DNA of 43,340 nucleotides from Nitrospira sp. ST-bin4 (GTDB taxonomy: Bacteria; Nitrospirota; Nitrospiria; Nitrospirales; Nitrospiraceae): NCBI GenBank assembly GCA_002083565.1, contig MSXM01000058.1, positions 1-43,340 of the forward strand, given 5' to 3'. Below, one piece after another: positions 8,322 through 17,443 of this stretch. Every line of letters starts with the position of its first letter. Positions within the stretch are counted from its first letter, which is position 1. A program made the position numbers and the translations under genes. The notes beneath the pieces are model-generated. The model had not been told where the DNA came from, made no database searches, and saw nothing but the letters and a program-made list of their open reading frames with translations.

Positions 8322-9472
8322 ATCTCGGGCGCGTCGCAGCCGTGGCCTTCAAAGAGTGGCGCGAGGTCACCCGCGACCGGATGTTTCTGCTCCTGGCCTT
8401 TGTCATGCCGGCGGTGTGGATGGTGGTGTTCGGATATGGTCTTGTGCTCGACGTGGAAGACATTGCCTTTGCGGTGGTAGATCGGGATCAGAGCTCCCTC
8501 AGTCGAGACTATGTGTACCGGTTTGTTCAGTCCCGATCCTTCAACTTTCAGGGCTCGTTGGCGAACGAGGACGAGGTAAACTCCGGGTTGCAAACCGGCA
8601 AGGTGCGTGCCGTCATTGTGATTCCGGAAAAGTTTCAAGAGCGACTGCTGTCCGGCATGCCGGTCAGCGTGCAAACGTTGATCGACGGGACCTTTCCGCT
8701 GCGGACCGATATCACGAAGGGCTACGTGATCGCGATCAATGCAGCCTTTAATGAAGAGCTCTTGGTCAACTATCTGGCACGGACCCGAGGGCTGTCACGC
8801 GACGAGGCGCAGCGGCGTACTCGACCTCTCAGGCTCGAAGTGCGGTATTTGTACAATGAGGAAGTCCGCAGCACGTGGTCGACCGTACCCGCGCTCGTCA
8901 TGTTCTCGCTCATGGTGGGATCTCCTCTCTTGACGGCCTTGGGAGTCGTCCGTGAGAAGGAAACCGGATCGATCTACAACATCTACAGCTCCACGGTCAG
9001 CCGGCTGGAGTTCCTGGTCGGTAAGCTCGCCCCGTACGTCGCCATCTCCGCCGTGAATGTGGTCGTGTTGTGGCTGATGGCCGTGCTCCTCTTTGCCGTG
9101 CCGTTTAAGGGCAGCTTGTTGTTGTTTGCGGTCACGTCCGTGCTGTTCGTCTTGACCAGCACCGGGATCGGCCTCGTCGTCTCTTTATTGGTGCGCACGC
9201 AGCAGGCGGCGCTGATTATCACGGCGGTGGTGAGCACGGTGCCGACCATCCTCTTCTCCGGGCTGATCGTGCCGGTCTCGTCATTGAGCCAAGCGGCTCA
9301 GTTTCAGGCGCATCTGTTCCCCGGGATGTACTACACCAACATCGTGAGGGGAACGTTCTTGAAGAATGTCGGGCCGTCGGTCCTTTGGACAGATGTGTTG
9401 GCGCTCGGAGTCTATGCCGCGGTCTTAGGAGTCACCGGCTATTGGTTGTTCACGAAGAGGCCACGGGCATGA
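8318..9472 (+). CDS. ABC-2 type transporter permease (YbhS-like)
   Basis: Inner membrane permease of the ABC-2 superfamily (384 residues). A first membrane helix near the N-terminus (MFLLLAFVMPAVWMVVFGYG) is followed by a large periplasmic domain (to about residue 180). A membrane cluster follows, containing VREKETGSIYNIYSSTVSR, the typical ABC-2 cytoplasmic coupling motif, and the helix pair TVPTILFSGLIVP. The ATG overlaps the ATPase stop by 4 bp and its own stop overlaps the next permease by 4 bp, so the three proteins are probably made together. Together with the adaptor and outer membrane channel they form a predicted tripartite exporter. Substrate cannot be read from sequence; relatives export drugs or hydrophobic compounds. 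Confidence 0.92.
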   Translation: MNLGRVAAVAFKEWREVTRDRMFLLLAFVMPAVWMVVFGYGLVLDVEDIAFAVVDRDQSSLSRDYVYRFVQSRSFNFQGSLANEDEVNSGLQTGKVRAVIVIPEKFQERLLSGMPVSVQTLIDGTFPLRTDITKGYVIAINAAFNEELLVNYLARTRGLSRDEAQRRTRPLRLEVRYLYNEEVRSTWSTVPALVMFSLMVGSPLLTALGVVREKETGSIYNIYSSTVSRLEFLVGKLAPYVAISAVNVVVLWLMAVLLFAVPFKGSLLLFAVTSVLFVLTSTGIGLVVSLLVRTQQAALIITAVVSTVPTILFSGLIVPVSSLSQAAQFQAHLFPGMYYTNIVRGTFLKNVGPSVLWTDVLALGVYAAVLGVTGYWLFTKRPRA

Positions 9473-10626
9473 GATCCGCCGATCGCATCCTTATCTGGAG
9501 TCGACGCCTTGCAGTGATGACGCGCAAAGAGCTGCTGCAGTTGTTGCGTGATATTCCGCTCATGGGATTTCTCATCTATTCGTTCACGTTATCGGTCTAC
9601 GTCACCGGAGCCGGCCTTCAGACGCAATTAAGGAATGCCGGCCTACTGGTTTCCGATGCCGATCGAAGCGCTTCCTCACGCGAGTTAGTCTCCAGATTTC
9701 ATCTCCCGTATTTTCGCTTCGACGGCGAACTGGCTCATCCCGACGAAGGATTTATGCGGTTGGAGCGAGGTGAGTCGATGGTGGTCCTGGACATTCCCGC
9801 CCGCTTCCAGGAGGCCTTGGTCGCCGGTGAGCCGGTCGCGGTGCAATTGCTTGTTGATACGACCAACTCACCGCAAGGGCTCTCGGCCGCCAGCTACGCC
9901 GCCCGCATTGTGGGACAATTCGGCCAAGACGCGGTCTCGGTCAGAACCGGACGAACAGGCGCGTCCTTGACGATGATGCCGATGATCGTGAGCGATCATC
10001 GCGTCTGGTTCAATCAAGACCAGAACGAAACATGGTTCGAGTCCATCTCACACCTCTTGCGGATGACCACGATCTTTGCGGTCTTGTTGCCGGCGGCGGC
10101 GCTGGTGCGGGAGAAAGAACGCGGCACGGTCGAACAACTTCTGGTGTCGCCTTTGACGCCGATGCAAATCATGTTACCCAAAGTCCTGGCGATGACGCTG
10201 GTGATTCTGGGTGCGACGGCGGTGGCTTTGTTCGGCGTGATGCGGCCGGTGTTCGGCGTGCCGATCAGAGGAAGCGTGGGGCTCTTGTTCTCATTGACGG
10301 CGCTCTTCATTGTGGCCACATCCGGGATCGGGGTATTTGCTTCAACCGTCACGAAAAATCAAGCGCAAGTGGGGATGATGACGTTACTGGTGGTCGCCCC
10401 GATCCTCTTGCTGTCCGGCATTTTCACACCCATGGAGACGATGCCCGATTGGGTGCGCTATCTGATGGCCTTGTCCCCGCTCCGTTATTTCATCGAAATC
10501 GAGACCGGCATTCTGTTGAAAGGAATAGGAATCGAGACGGTATGGAGTCAAGTTCTCTCGATGACTGCGGTGGGAGGGTCGTTGTTCGGGTTGGGGTTGT
10601 GGCGGTTCCGGAAGCAGTTTCAGTGA
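9469..10626 (+). CDS. ABC-2 type transporter permease (YbhR-like)
   Basis: Second ABC-2 permease (385 residues), paralogous to the previous protein and probably its heterodimer partner. It shows the N-terminal helix (IPLMGFLIYSFTLSVYVTGAG), an extended periplasmic domain, and the motif VREKERGTVEQLLVSPLTP before the membrane bundle. LLLSGIFTPMETMP follows in the place of the partner's LFSGLIVP. ATG 9469 overlaps the upstream stop (ATGA) and is preferred over an upstream in-frame start at 9385 that would overlap the previous gene by 88 bp. It is the last gene of the exporter operon; about 130 bp without a gene follows. Confidence 0.92.
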   Translation: MRSADRILIWSRRLAVMTRKELLQLLRDIPLMGFLIYSFTLSVYVTGAGLQTQLRNAGLLVSDADRSASSRELVSRFHLPYFRFDGELAHPDEGFMRLERGESMVVLDIPARFQEALVAGEPVAVQLLVDTTNSPQGLSAASYAARIVGQFGQDAVSVRTGRTGASLTMMPMIVSDHRVWFNQDQNETWFESISHLLRMTTIFAVLLPAAALVREKERGTVEQLLVSPLTPMQIMLPKVLAMTLVILGATAVALFGVMRPVFGVPIRGSVGLLFSLTALFIVATSGIGVFASTVTKNQAQVGMMTLLVVAPILLLSGIFTPMETMPDWVRYLMALSPLRYFIEIETGILLKGIGIETVWSQVLSMTAVGGSLFGLGLWRFRKQFQ

Positions 10627-10759
10627 CGGGTCATGAGGAAGCCATGGGGTCAGCATCAATTGGCGCCCCGAGCCTGTCGAATTGCCCCAACAAATGGTTG
10701 CCGATTTCCTGGCTCGGTCAACCTGCCGGATGAATCATTCACATCACTGGAGTCTCGCG

Positions 10760-12517
10760 ATGGCTGAGCAAGGGCATCTTTCGAAGCGCGTCGTAGCGGA
10801 ACAGCCGTTGGTAGCCTATTTCTCGATGGAAATCGGGCTGGCCCCGAACATGCCGACCTATGCCGGTGGTCTTGGTGTGCTGGCAGGCGACACGCTTCGG
10901 TCTGCCGCTGATCTGGACATTCCCATGGTGGCGGTGACGCTGCTGCACCGGCGCGGCTATTTTCATCAACGGCTGGATGAACGGGGTTTGCAGCATGAAG
11001 AGCCGGTGGCCTGGCCGGTCAACGATTTCTGCGAGCCGGTGGACCAGCGGGTCGTTGTCGAAATCGAGAATCGTACCGTACAGGTCGGCGCGTGGCTGAT
11101 TCGCGTGAAGGGCGAGTCGGGCGGCGAGGTGCCCGTCTATCTGCTCGACACGAATCTCCCCGAGAACCAGCCCTGGGACCGGACGCTGACCGACGTGCTC
11201 TACGGCGGTGACGACTACTATCGGCTCTGCCAGGAAGCGGTGCTGGGGTTCGGCGGCTACCGCATGCTGCGGGCGCTCGGGTACGGGCGCCTCCGCCGCT
11301 TCCATATGAATGAAGGACACGCGGCATTGCTGGTGCTCGCTCTGCTGGAGGAGAAGCTGGGTTCCGGCACCCACGAAACGGCAGTCTCAGCCGATCTCAT
11401 CGATGCCGTCCGGGAGCACTGTGTGTTTACGACCCATACGCCGGTGCCGGCGGGCCATGATCAATTTTCCCCTGAGCTGTCGCATCGGGTGCTCGGCGAC
11501 CGGCGCTGCGCCTGGCTCAAAGCCTGCGGTCATAACCATAGTTTGAACATGACACAGCTGGCGTTGCGTGGTTCACGGTTCGTCAATGGCGTGGCGATGA
11601 AGCACGGCGAGGTGTCCCACAGTCTTTTCCCCGGCTATCCGATTCACTCGATTACCAACGGAGTCCACGCGGTGACCTGGGCCGCTCCCTCGTTTCAGTC
11701 GCTCTACGACCGGCATCTTCCGGACTGGCGGCGCGATCAGCTCTCGCTTCGTTACGCGATCAGCATTCCCGGCGAAGAGATTTGGAACGCCCACCAGGAG
11801 GCGAAGCGGGTGTTGGTCGAGCATGTGAATCACGAGACCAACGCGGGATTCGATCGGGATGTGCTGACGCTGGGGTTTGCCAGGCGGGCTGCGGCCTACA
11901 AGCGGGGAACTTTGATCTTTCACGACATCGAGCGGCTGGCCAAGATTGCCGAACTGGCCGGGCCTGTCCAAATTGTCTTCAGCGGCAAGGCCCATCCGCG
12001 CGACCAGGATGGGAAAGATATGATTCACAAGATCCATGAACTTCGCGATGCCTTGCGGGGCAGGATTCCGGTGGCCTATCTCACGAACTATGACATGACC
12101 GTGGCCAAGCTCGTGTGTGCCGGTGCGGATGTTTGGCTCAATACGCCGCTCCCGCCGATGGAGGCCTCAGGAACCAGCGGCATGAAGGCGGCGGTCAACG
12201 GAGTGCCCAGCTTGAGTGTGCTCGACGGGTGGTGGGTCGAAGGGCATGTGGAAGACGTGACCGGTTGGTCCATCGGTGATCGGGTGGAGGCTTGCACGGA
12301 GCCGCAAGCGGGTATGGATGCCTGTCATGCGACGGAACTGTACCGCAAGCTCGAAGAGAAGATTCTTCCCTGTTACTATCGGGACCGGGGGCGGTTTATC
12401 GAGATCATGCGGCATGCGATCGCGTTGAACGGCGGGTTCTTCAATACCCAGCGCATGGTGGCTCAATACCTTCACAATGCCTATCGACTGGTCGGCGAGT
12501 ATGCCCGCCTCGGATGA
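10760..12517 (+). CDS. glgP: Alpha-glucan (glycogen) phosphorylase, short GT35 form
   Basis: PLP-dependent enzyme that releases glucose 1-phosphate from glycogen-type glucans with phosphate. At 585 residues it is the short bacterial form (animal and E. coli enzymes exceed 800). Recognisable parts are the N-terminal VAYFSMEIGLAPNMPTYAGG, the glycine-rich GGDDYYRLCQEAVLG, VCAGADVWLNTPLPPMEASG and the active-site SGTSGMKAAVNG, whose Lys lies in the phosphorylase region that binds PLP. ATG 10760 is chosen because GGAG sits 8-10 bp before it and it places the protein start just before the conserved domain; in-frame starts at 10682 and 10733 are possible. It is followed closely by acetate kinase and phosphoketolase, which suggests glycogen-derived sugar phosphates feed that route. 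Confidence 0.93.
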   Translation: MAEQGHLSKRVVAEQPLVAYFSMEIGLAPNMPTYAGGLGVLAGDTLRSAADLDIPMVAVTLLHRRGYFHQRLDERGLQHEEPVAWPVNDFCEPVDQRVVVEIENRTVQVGAWLIRVKGESGGEVPVYLLDTNLPENQPWDRTLTDVLYGGDDYYRLCQEAVLGFGGYRMLRALGYGRLRRFHMNEGHAALLVLALLEEKLGSGTHETAVSADLIDAVREHCVFTTHTPVPAGHDQFSPELSHRVLGDRRCAWLKACGHNHSLNMTQLALRGSRFVNGVAMKHGEVSHSLFPGYPIHSITNGVHAVTWAAPSFQSLYDRHLPDWRRDQLSLRYAISIPGEEIWNAHQEAKRVLVEHVNHETNAGFDRDVLTLGFARRAAAYKRGTLIFHDIERLAKIAELAGPVQIVFSGKAHPRDQDGKDMIHKIHELRDALRGRIPVAYLTNYDMTVAKLVCAGADVWLNTPLPPMEASGTSGMKAAVNGVPSLSVLDGWWVEGHVEDVTGWSIGDRVEACTEPQAGMDACHATELYRKLEEKILPCYYRDRGRFIEIMRHAIALNGGFFNTQRMVAQYLHNAYRLVGEYARLG

Positions 12518-12556
12518 GGAAGATGGTCATATTGAAAGGCTGCAGAAAGTACCGTC

Positions 12557-13765
12557 ATGACACGCTCTGATGCGGCTTCCGGCAGTGGCTCGATTCTGGC
12601 GATCAATAGCGGGTCGTCTACGCTCAAGTTTTCTCTTTTTCGCGCCGGGGACAGTCCTGTCCGCGAATTGTCCGGCTTGATCGACCGTATCGGATCGCCA
12701 CAGGGTACCTTCACCTGGATGCAGGAAGGCGCCAGCCACGACGATCGTCGAATCGTTGCAACCCTCGATCATGCGTCCTGCCTCGAACCGATTCTGGAAT
12801 GTGCCCAAGACAAGCTTGCGCGCGAGCCATTGCTGGCGATTGGACACCGGGTTGTGCACGGCGGCAGGGATTATCGTGAGCCGCAGCGAGTGACGCCGGT
12901 TGTGATGGAAGAACTGCAACGGCTGAGTCCGTACGATCCGGAACATCTTCCGGCTGAAATCGAATTAATCGAGGCCTGTGCGCGTCGATACCCCCGTCTT
13001 CCGCAAGTCGCCTGTTTCGATACAGCGTTTCATCAGGGCATGCCGAACGTGGCCCGCCTGCTGCCGATCCCAAGGCGCTATGACAAGTTGGGGCTTCAAC
13101 GGTACGGATTCCACGGCTTGTCGTACGCCTTTCTCATGAAGGAACTGGCCAGAGTCGGAAGGCAAGGCGAAGCCAACGGTCGCATCATTCTCGCTCACCT
13201 GGGAAACGGCGCCAGTATGGCCGCCGTCAAAGACGGCAAGAGCGTTGAGACGACGATGGGCTTCACCCCGGCCTCCGGCATGCCGATGAGCCGCCGATCG
13301 GGCGATCTCGATCCGGGGCTTGTCTCCTATCTGGCTCGAACGGAGGGGATGAGCGCCGATCGGTTTCACCGGATGGTCAATACCGAATCAGGTTTGCTCG
13401 GCGTCTCGGAGATCAGTGCCGATATGCGCGACCTCCTCAAGGAGGAACAGAGCGATCCGCGCGCGGCTGACGCCGTCGCGCTGTTTTGTTATCAGGCCAA
13501 AAAATGGATCGGCGCATTGGCAGCGGCGCTGGGGGGCGTCGATACCCTGGTGTTCAGCGCGGGGATCGGCGAGCATGCTCCCGTCATTCGAGCCCGTATC
13601 TGCGAGGGATTGGAATTTCTCGGCGTTGCCATCGATCACGCGCGCAATCAGCAGAACGACGCCGTGATTTCCAAGGAAGACGGTAGGGCGACCGTGCGGG
13701 TGATTCACACGGATGAAGAACGTGAGATCGCGGCGTCCGTCATGGCGCTGTTGAGCACAGACTGA
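12557..13765 (+). CDS. ackA: Acetate kinase
   Basis: Converts acetyl phosphate and ADP to acetate and ATP, or the reverse (402 residues, normal family length). Conserved ASKHA-fold motifs are present: ILAINSGSSTLKFSLF at residues 14-29, GHRVVHGG near 96, the catalytic region VACFDTAFHQ near 152, LAHLGNGASMAAV near 213, and FTPASGMPMSRRSGDLDPG near 236. VFSAGIGEHAPVIR near 332 completes the nucleotide site. It lies 39 bp after the glucan phosphorylase and 20 bp before phosphoketolase, so acetyl phosphate made by the latter is the obvious substrate. The pathway role is inferred from neighbours; the enzyme identity is firm. Confidence 0.97.
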   Translation: MTRSDAASGSGSILAINSGSSTLKFSLFRAGDSPVRELSGLIDRIGSPQGTFTWMQEGASHDDRRIVATLDHASCLEPILECAQDKLAREPLLAIGHRVVHGGRDYREPQRVTPVVMEELQRLSPYDPEHLPAEIELIEACARRYPRLPQVACFDTAFHQGMPNVARLLPIPRRYDKLGLQRYGFHGLSYAFLMKELARVGRQGEANGRIILAHLGNGASMAAVKDGKSVETTMGFTPASGMPMSRRSGDLDPGLVSYLARTEGMSADRFHRMVNTESGLLGVSEISADMRDLLKEEQSDPRAADAVALFCYQAKKWIGALAAALGGVDTLVFSAGIGEHAPVIRARICEGLEFLGVAIDHARNQQNDAVISKEDGRATVRVIHTDEEREIAASVMALLSTD

Positions 13766-13785
13766 ATCGGGAGGTGAGAAAGAGC

Positions 13786-16194
13786 ATGGACAGGCGTCGA
13801 ACCATCGGGAATCCTCTGAGTCCGGAGGCAGCCAAGAAACTGGATGCCTACTGGCGGGCGGCCAACTATCTCTCCGTCGGCCAGATTTATCTCTATGACA
13901 ACCCCCTCCTGAAAAAGCCGCTGACGCGCGCCCATATCAAGCCGCGCCTGCTTGGTCATTGGGGCACGACGCCGGGCTTGAACTTCATCTACGCGCACTT
14001 GAACCGCATTATCAAGGCACACGATCTCAACATGATCTATATCACCGGGCCCGGTCACGGCGGTCCCGGGCTTGTGGCGAACGCCTATCTCGAAGGTGTC
14101 TACAGCGAGGTTTACACCAATGTGTCGCAGGACGAGCGCGGGATGAAGCAGCTGTTCAAGCAGTTTTCATTCCCCGGCGGCATTCCCAGCCACGTGGCGC
14201 CCGAGACGCCCGGCTCCATCCACGAAGGAGGCGAACTGGGCTATGCGCTCTCCCATGCCTACGGAGCCGTCTTCGATAATCCGGACTTGATTGCGGCCTG
14301 CGTCATCGGCGACGGCGAGGCGGAAACGGGTCCGCTCGCCACGAGCTGGCACTCCAACAAGTTTCTGAATCCGTCCACCGACGGCGTCGTCCTGCCCATT
14401 CTCCATTTGAACGGCTACAAGATCGCGAATCCCACCGTGCTGGCTCGAATCAGTCACGACGAATTGGATCATCTCTTCCGAGGCTACGGCTATACCCCCC
14501 ATTTCGTCGAGGGCAGCGATCCGTTGGAGATGCATCAACGCATGGCCGCGACGCTCGATTCCATCATCAGTGACATCCAACGGATCAAAGATGCTGCGCG
14601 CCGAGACGGGGCCAAGGAACGACCGCTCTGGCCGATGATCGTGCTTCGGACTCCCAAAGGATGGACCTGCCCGCCACAGATTGATGGAAAGAGGACCGAA
14701 GACTACTGGCGGTCCCATCAAGTGCCGATGGGGGACATGGACAAAGTGGCACATATCAAGATCCTCGAACAGTGGATGAAGAGCTACAAACCCCACGAGT
14801 TATTCGACAAGACGGGAGCTTTCCAGCCGGAATTGGCGGAGCTGGCGCCAAGAGGACACCGTCGTATGAGTGCAAATCCCCATGCGAACGGCGGCCTGCT
14901 GCTCAAAGATCTGCGTCTCCCTGATTTCCGCGAATATGCCGTCAAAGTTCCGGGGCCCGGCGTCGTCGAAGCGGAATCCACGCGTGTGATGGGGGCATTC
15001 TTGCGGGACACGATGAAACTCAACTTGGGGAGTCGGAATTTCCGGCTTTTCAGTCCTGACGAGAACAACTCCAATCGCTGGCAAGATGTCTTGGAAGTCA
15101 CGAACCGGACATGGATGGCAGACCGCCTTCCGTACGACGACCATCTGGCGCCGGACGGGAGGGTGATGGAGATGCTCAGCGAACATCAGTGCCAGGGGTG
15201 GCTGGAGGGCTATCTTCTGACAGGTCGGCATGGCTTCTTTTCCTGCTACGAGGCCTTCATTCACATCATCGACTCCATGTTCAATCAACATGCCAAATGG
15301 CTCAAGGTCTGCAACCATATCCCGTGGCGACGACCGATCGCCTCACTGAACTATTTGTTGTCTTCCCACGTCTGGCGGCAGGATCACAATGGATTCAGCC
15401 ATCAAGACCCCGGCTTCATCGACCACGTCGTGAACAAGAAGGCCGAAGTGATCCGGGTGTATCTCCCGCCCGACGCCAATACGCTGCTGTCCGTCACCGA
15501 CCATTGTCTGCGCAGCCGCAATCACGTGAACGTCATCGTGGCGGGCAAGCAGTCAGCGCCACAATGGCTCGATATGGATGCCGCGGTGAAGCATTGCACG
15601 GCCGGCATCGGCATTTGGGAATGGGCCAGCAACGACAAGCACAGCGAGCCGGATGTGGTGATGGCCTGCTGCGGCGACGTGCCTACCATGGAAACGCTCG
15701 CGGCCGTGTCCTTGATAGGGACGTATTTGCCCGAACTATCCGTACGAGTGGTCAATGTGGTGGATCTTATGAAGCTGCAGCCAACCTCTGAACATCCGAA
15801 CGGATTGTCTGACAAAGATTTCGATGCCCTATTCACGACGGAGAAGCCGGTCATTTTCGCCTTCCACGGCTACCCCTGGCTGATCCACCGCCTGACGTAC
15901 CGGCGGACCAATCACAAGAACTTGCACGTGCGTGGCTATAAGGAAGAAGGCTCGACCACGACGCCGTTCGACATGGCGGTGATGAACGATCTGGATCGGT
16001 TTCATCTGGTCGCCGATGTCATCGATCGGATCCCCCTGCACGGGTCCCAGGCCGACTATGCCAAGCAGGCTCTCCGCGACAAACGCATCGAGCACAAACA
16101 GTACATCGCCAAATATGGCGAAGATATGCCGGAGATCAGCCGGTGGAAGTGGAGCGGGCGGAGGAATGCCACAAAGGGTGCGCGGTCTCTTTGA
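13786..16194 (+). CDS. xfp: Phosphoketolase (xylulose 5-phosphate / fructose 6-phosphate)
   Basis: Thiamine-diphosphate enzyme that cleaves xylulose 5-phosphate or fructose 6-phosphate with phosphate to acetyl phosphate and a shorter sugar phosphate. The protein has 802 residues, standard for the family. Visible are YITGPGHGGPG near residue 84, the phosphoketolase signature EGGELGYALSHAYGA near 147, the ThDP/Mg motif GDGEAETGP near 174, and the C-terminal Xfp domain starting around VVNVVDLMKLQP. ATG 13786 is preferred over GTG 13774 because GGGAGGTGAG lies at the right distance before the ATG and itself overlaps the GTG. Together with glgP and ackA this gives a compact route from glycogen to acetate with ATP gain. 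Confidence 0.97.
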   Translation: MDRRRTIGNPLSPEAAKKLDAYWRAANYLSVGQIYLYDNPLLKKPLTRAHIKPRLLGHWGTTPGLNFIYAHLNRIIKAHDLNMIYITGPGHGGPGLVANAYLEGVYSEVYTNVSQDERGMKQLFKQFSFPGGIPSHVAPETPGSIHEGGELGYALSHAYGAVFDNPDLIAACVIGDGEAETGPLATSWHSNKFLNPSTDGVVLPILHLNGYKIANPTVLARISHDELDHLFRGYGYTPHFVEGSDPLEMHQRMAATLDSIISDIQRIKDAARRDGAKERPLWPMIVLRTPKGWTCPPQIDGKRTEDYWRSHQVPMGDMDKVAHIKILEQWMKSYKPHELFDKTGAFQPELAELAPRGHRRMSANPHANGGLLLKDLRLPDFREYAVKVPGPGVVEAESTRVMGAFLRDTMKLNLGSRNFRLFSPDENNSNRWQDVLEVTNRTWMADRLPYDDHLAPDGRVMEMLSEHQCQGWLEGYLLTGRHGFFSCYEAFIHIIDSMFNQHAKWLKVCNHIPWRRPIASLNYLLSSHVWRQDHNGFSHQDPGFIDHVVNKKAEVIRVYLPPDANTLLSVTDHCLRSRNHVNVIVAGKQSAPQWLDMDAAVKHCTAGIGIWEWASNDKHSEPDVVMACCGDVPTMETLAAVSLIGTYLPELSVRVVNVVDLMKLQPTSEHPNGLSDKDFDALFTTEKPVIFAFHGYPWLIHRLTYRRTNHKNLHVRGYKEEGSTTTPFDMAVMNDLDRFHLVADVIDRIPLHGSQADYAKQALRDKRIEHKQYIAKYGEDMPEISRWKWSGRRNATKGARSL

Positions 16195-16341
16195 ATTCAT
16201 CCCGCCAGGTGGAAACACGCTGCCCTACAGCCAAATTCTTCGGTCGAGATGGATGAATTTTCTCTACGAAGTATGTTATCGAAGGAGGATTTTATAGGGG
16301 AAATCTAGGCGGCTGAACTAGCTATTATCAGGGGGAGGAGC

Positions 16342-17298
16342 ATGGACCGGGTGATTCCTTTCAATCTGCGGGTGGTCGGGGTATGTGTCATGGCCGTTCT
16401 GCTGACCGGCCAATCCTACGCGGACGAACCGGAGGCCAAGAAACCGGACGACAACAAACCCCAGCCGATGCTCGATTGCCGGTATGATCGCACCGATGTC
16501 GGAGAGACGAGCGAGGCCTTTCCATCCGATGACGTCTTTCGCCCCCTCATCGCGGACCCCAAGCAGCCCCAGTTCTTCGCCATGTGGCAACACTCGCGGC
16601 CGCGCGACGGCGGATCGTCCTTCAACTTGGGGTCAGTGGCCATCGGCGAGAACTTCGGCTTTTACACCAAGCGGCAGGGATGCGATGGATGGCAAGTGGG
16701 CCTGCTCACCGGCATCTTCTCGCAGTTCAACCTGGACCAGAAAAACGCCGAGCTGATCAACACGGATTTCAATGTGGGCCTCCCGCTCTCGTGGCGATCA
16801 GGGAATTGGTCCGCGCGGCTTCGCTATTACCACCAAAGCAGCCACTTAGGCGATGAGTTCTTGGTCAGGAATGTTGGATTCCAGCGGTTTACGGTCTCCT
16901 TTGAAGAGGTGGACGCGATTCTGTCCTACGACTATAAGTGGCTGCGCCTGTATGGAGGCGGCGCGTATCTCGTGCATCGCGAACCGGCAACGGTCGATCG
17001 TACACGGCTCCAGTGGGGATTCGAAGCCCGGGCTCCTGCGATGCGCACCAGTCTCTTGGTTCCCTTCCTCGATCGGCTGATTATTACGCCCGTGTTGTCG
17101 GCGGACTTCAAGTCGGCGGAAGAGCACAGCTGGATCATCGACACGAATGTGCTCGGCGGTTTTGAATGGTCCCGAACAGGATCCCGCCGGCGTTTTCGGA
17201 TCATGGCGACCTATTTTCACGGCTATAATCCGTACGGACAGTTTTTCATCAATCAGAAGATCGAATCGATCGGGCTTGGAGCCTATTTCACGTTTTGA
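16342..17298 (+). CDS. DUF1207 family envelope protein
   Basis: Protein of 318 residues with a cleavable signal peptide (hydrophobic VVGVCVMAVLLTG, then SYADEPEA). The mature part matches DUF1207 by memory of the family: PLIADPKQPQF near residue 70, GENFGFY, the central RYYHQSSHLGDE, and a C-terminus ending in an aromatic residue (YFTF), as outer membrane beta-barrels do. Alternating hydrophobic/polar stretches also suggest a barrel. Function is unknown. GGGGGAG lies about 8 bp before ATG 16342. Its promoter is probably in the 147-bp gap after phosphoketolase. Family call moderately firm, location inferred. Confidence 0.8.
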   Translation: MDRVIPFNLRVVGVCVMAVLLTGQSYADEPEAKKPDDNKPQPMLDCRYDRTDVGETSEAFPSDDVFRPLIADPKQPQFFAMWQHSRPRDGGSSFNLGSVAIGENFGFYTKRQGCDGWQVGLLTGIFSQFNLDQKNAELINTDFNVGLPLSWRSGNWSARLRYYHQSSHLGDEFLVRNVGFQRFTVSFEEVDAILSYDYKWLRLYGGGAYLVHREPATVDRTRLQWGFEARAPAMRTSLLVPFLDRLIITPVLSADFKSAEEHSWIIDTNVLGGFEWSRTGSRRRFRIMATYFHGYNPYGQFFINQKIESIGLGAYFTF

Positions 17299-17312
17299 TG
17301 AGACGAAGCAGG

Positions 17313-17334
17313 GTGCGGGCTTGCGAGTCCGCAC
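17313..17334 (+). terminator. Stem-loop after the DUF1207 gene
   Basis: Nine-base arms GTGCGGGCT (17313-17321) and AGTCCGCAC (17326-17334) around a 4-base loop, with one G-U pair. It starts 15 bp after the stop codon. No T-run follows, so it may be a weak or factor-dependent terminator or an mRNA-stabilising hairpin. Confidence 0.45.
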
Positions 17335-17443
17335 ACTGCACGGACACTTCTGCTAGAATCGTCCACCTGGACAAGTTGAAACGAGGCTGATCCGCTGCCG
17401 AGACATACCGTCATGAATAGTGCGGGCTAGGAGACCACCGTCG

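Noticed and set aside
10682..10759. Longer start for the glucan phosphorylase
   Set aside because: ATG 10760 has a better spaced GGAG, and the added 26 residues have no family counterpart.
16192..16260. Inverted words GAATTCATCC and GGATGAATT after phosphoketolase as a terminator
   Set aside because: The arms are about 50 bp apart and short, with no T-run, so a stable terminator is unlikely.
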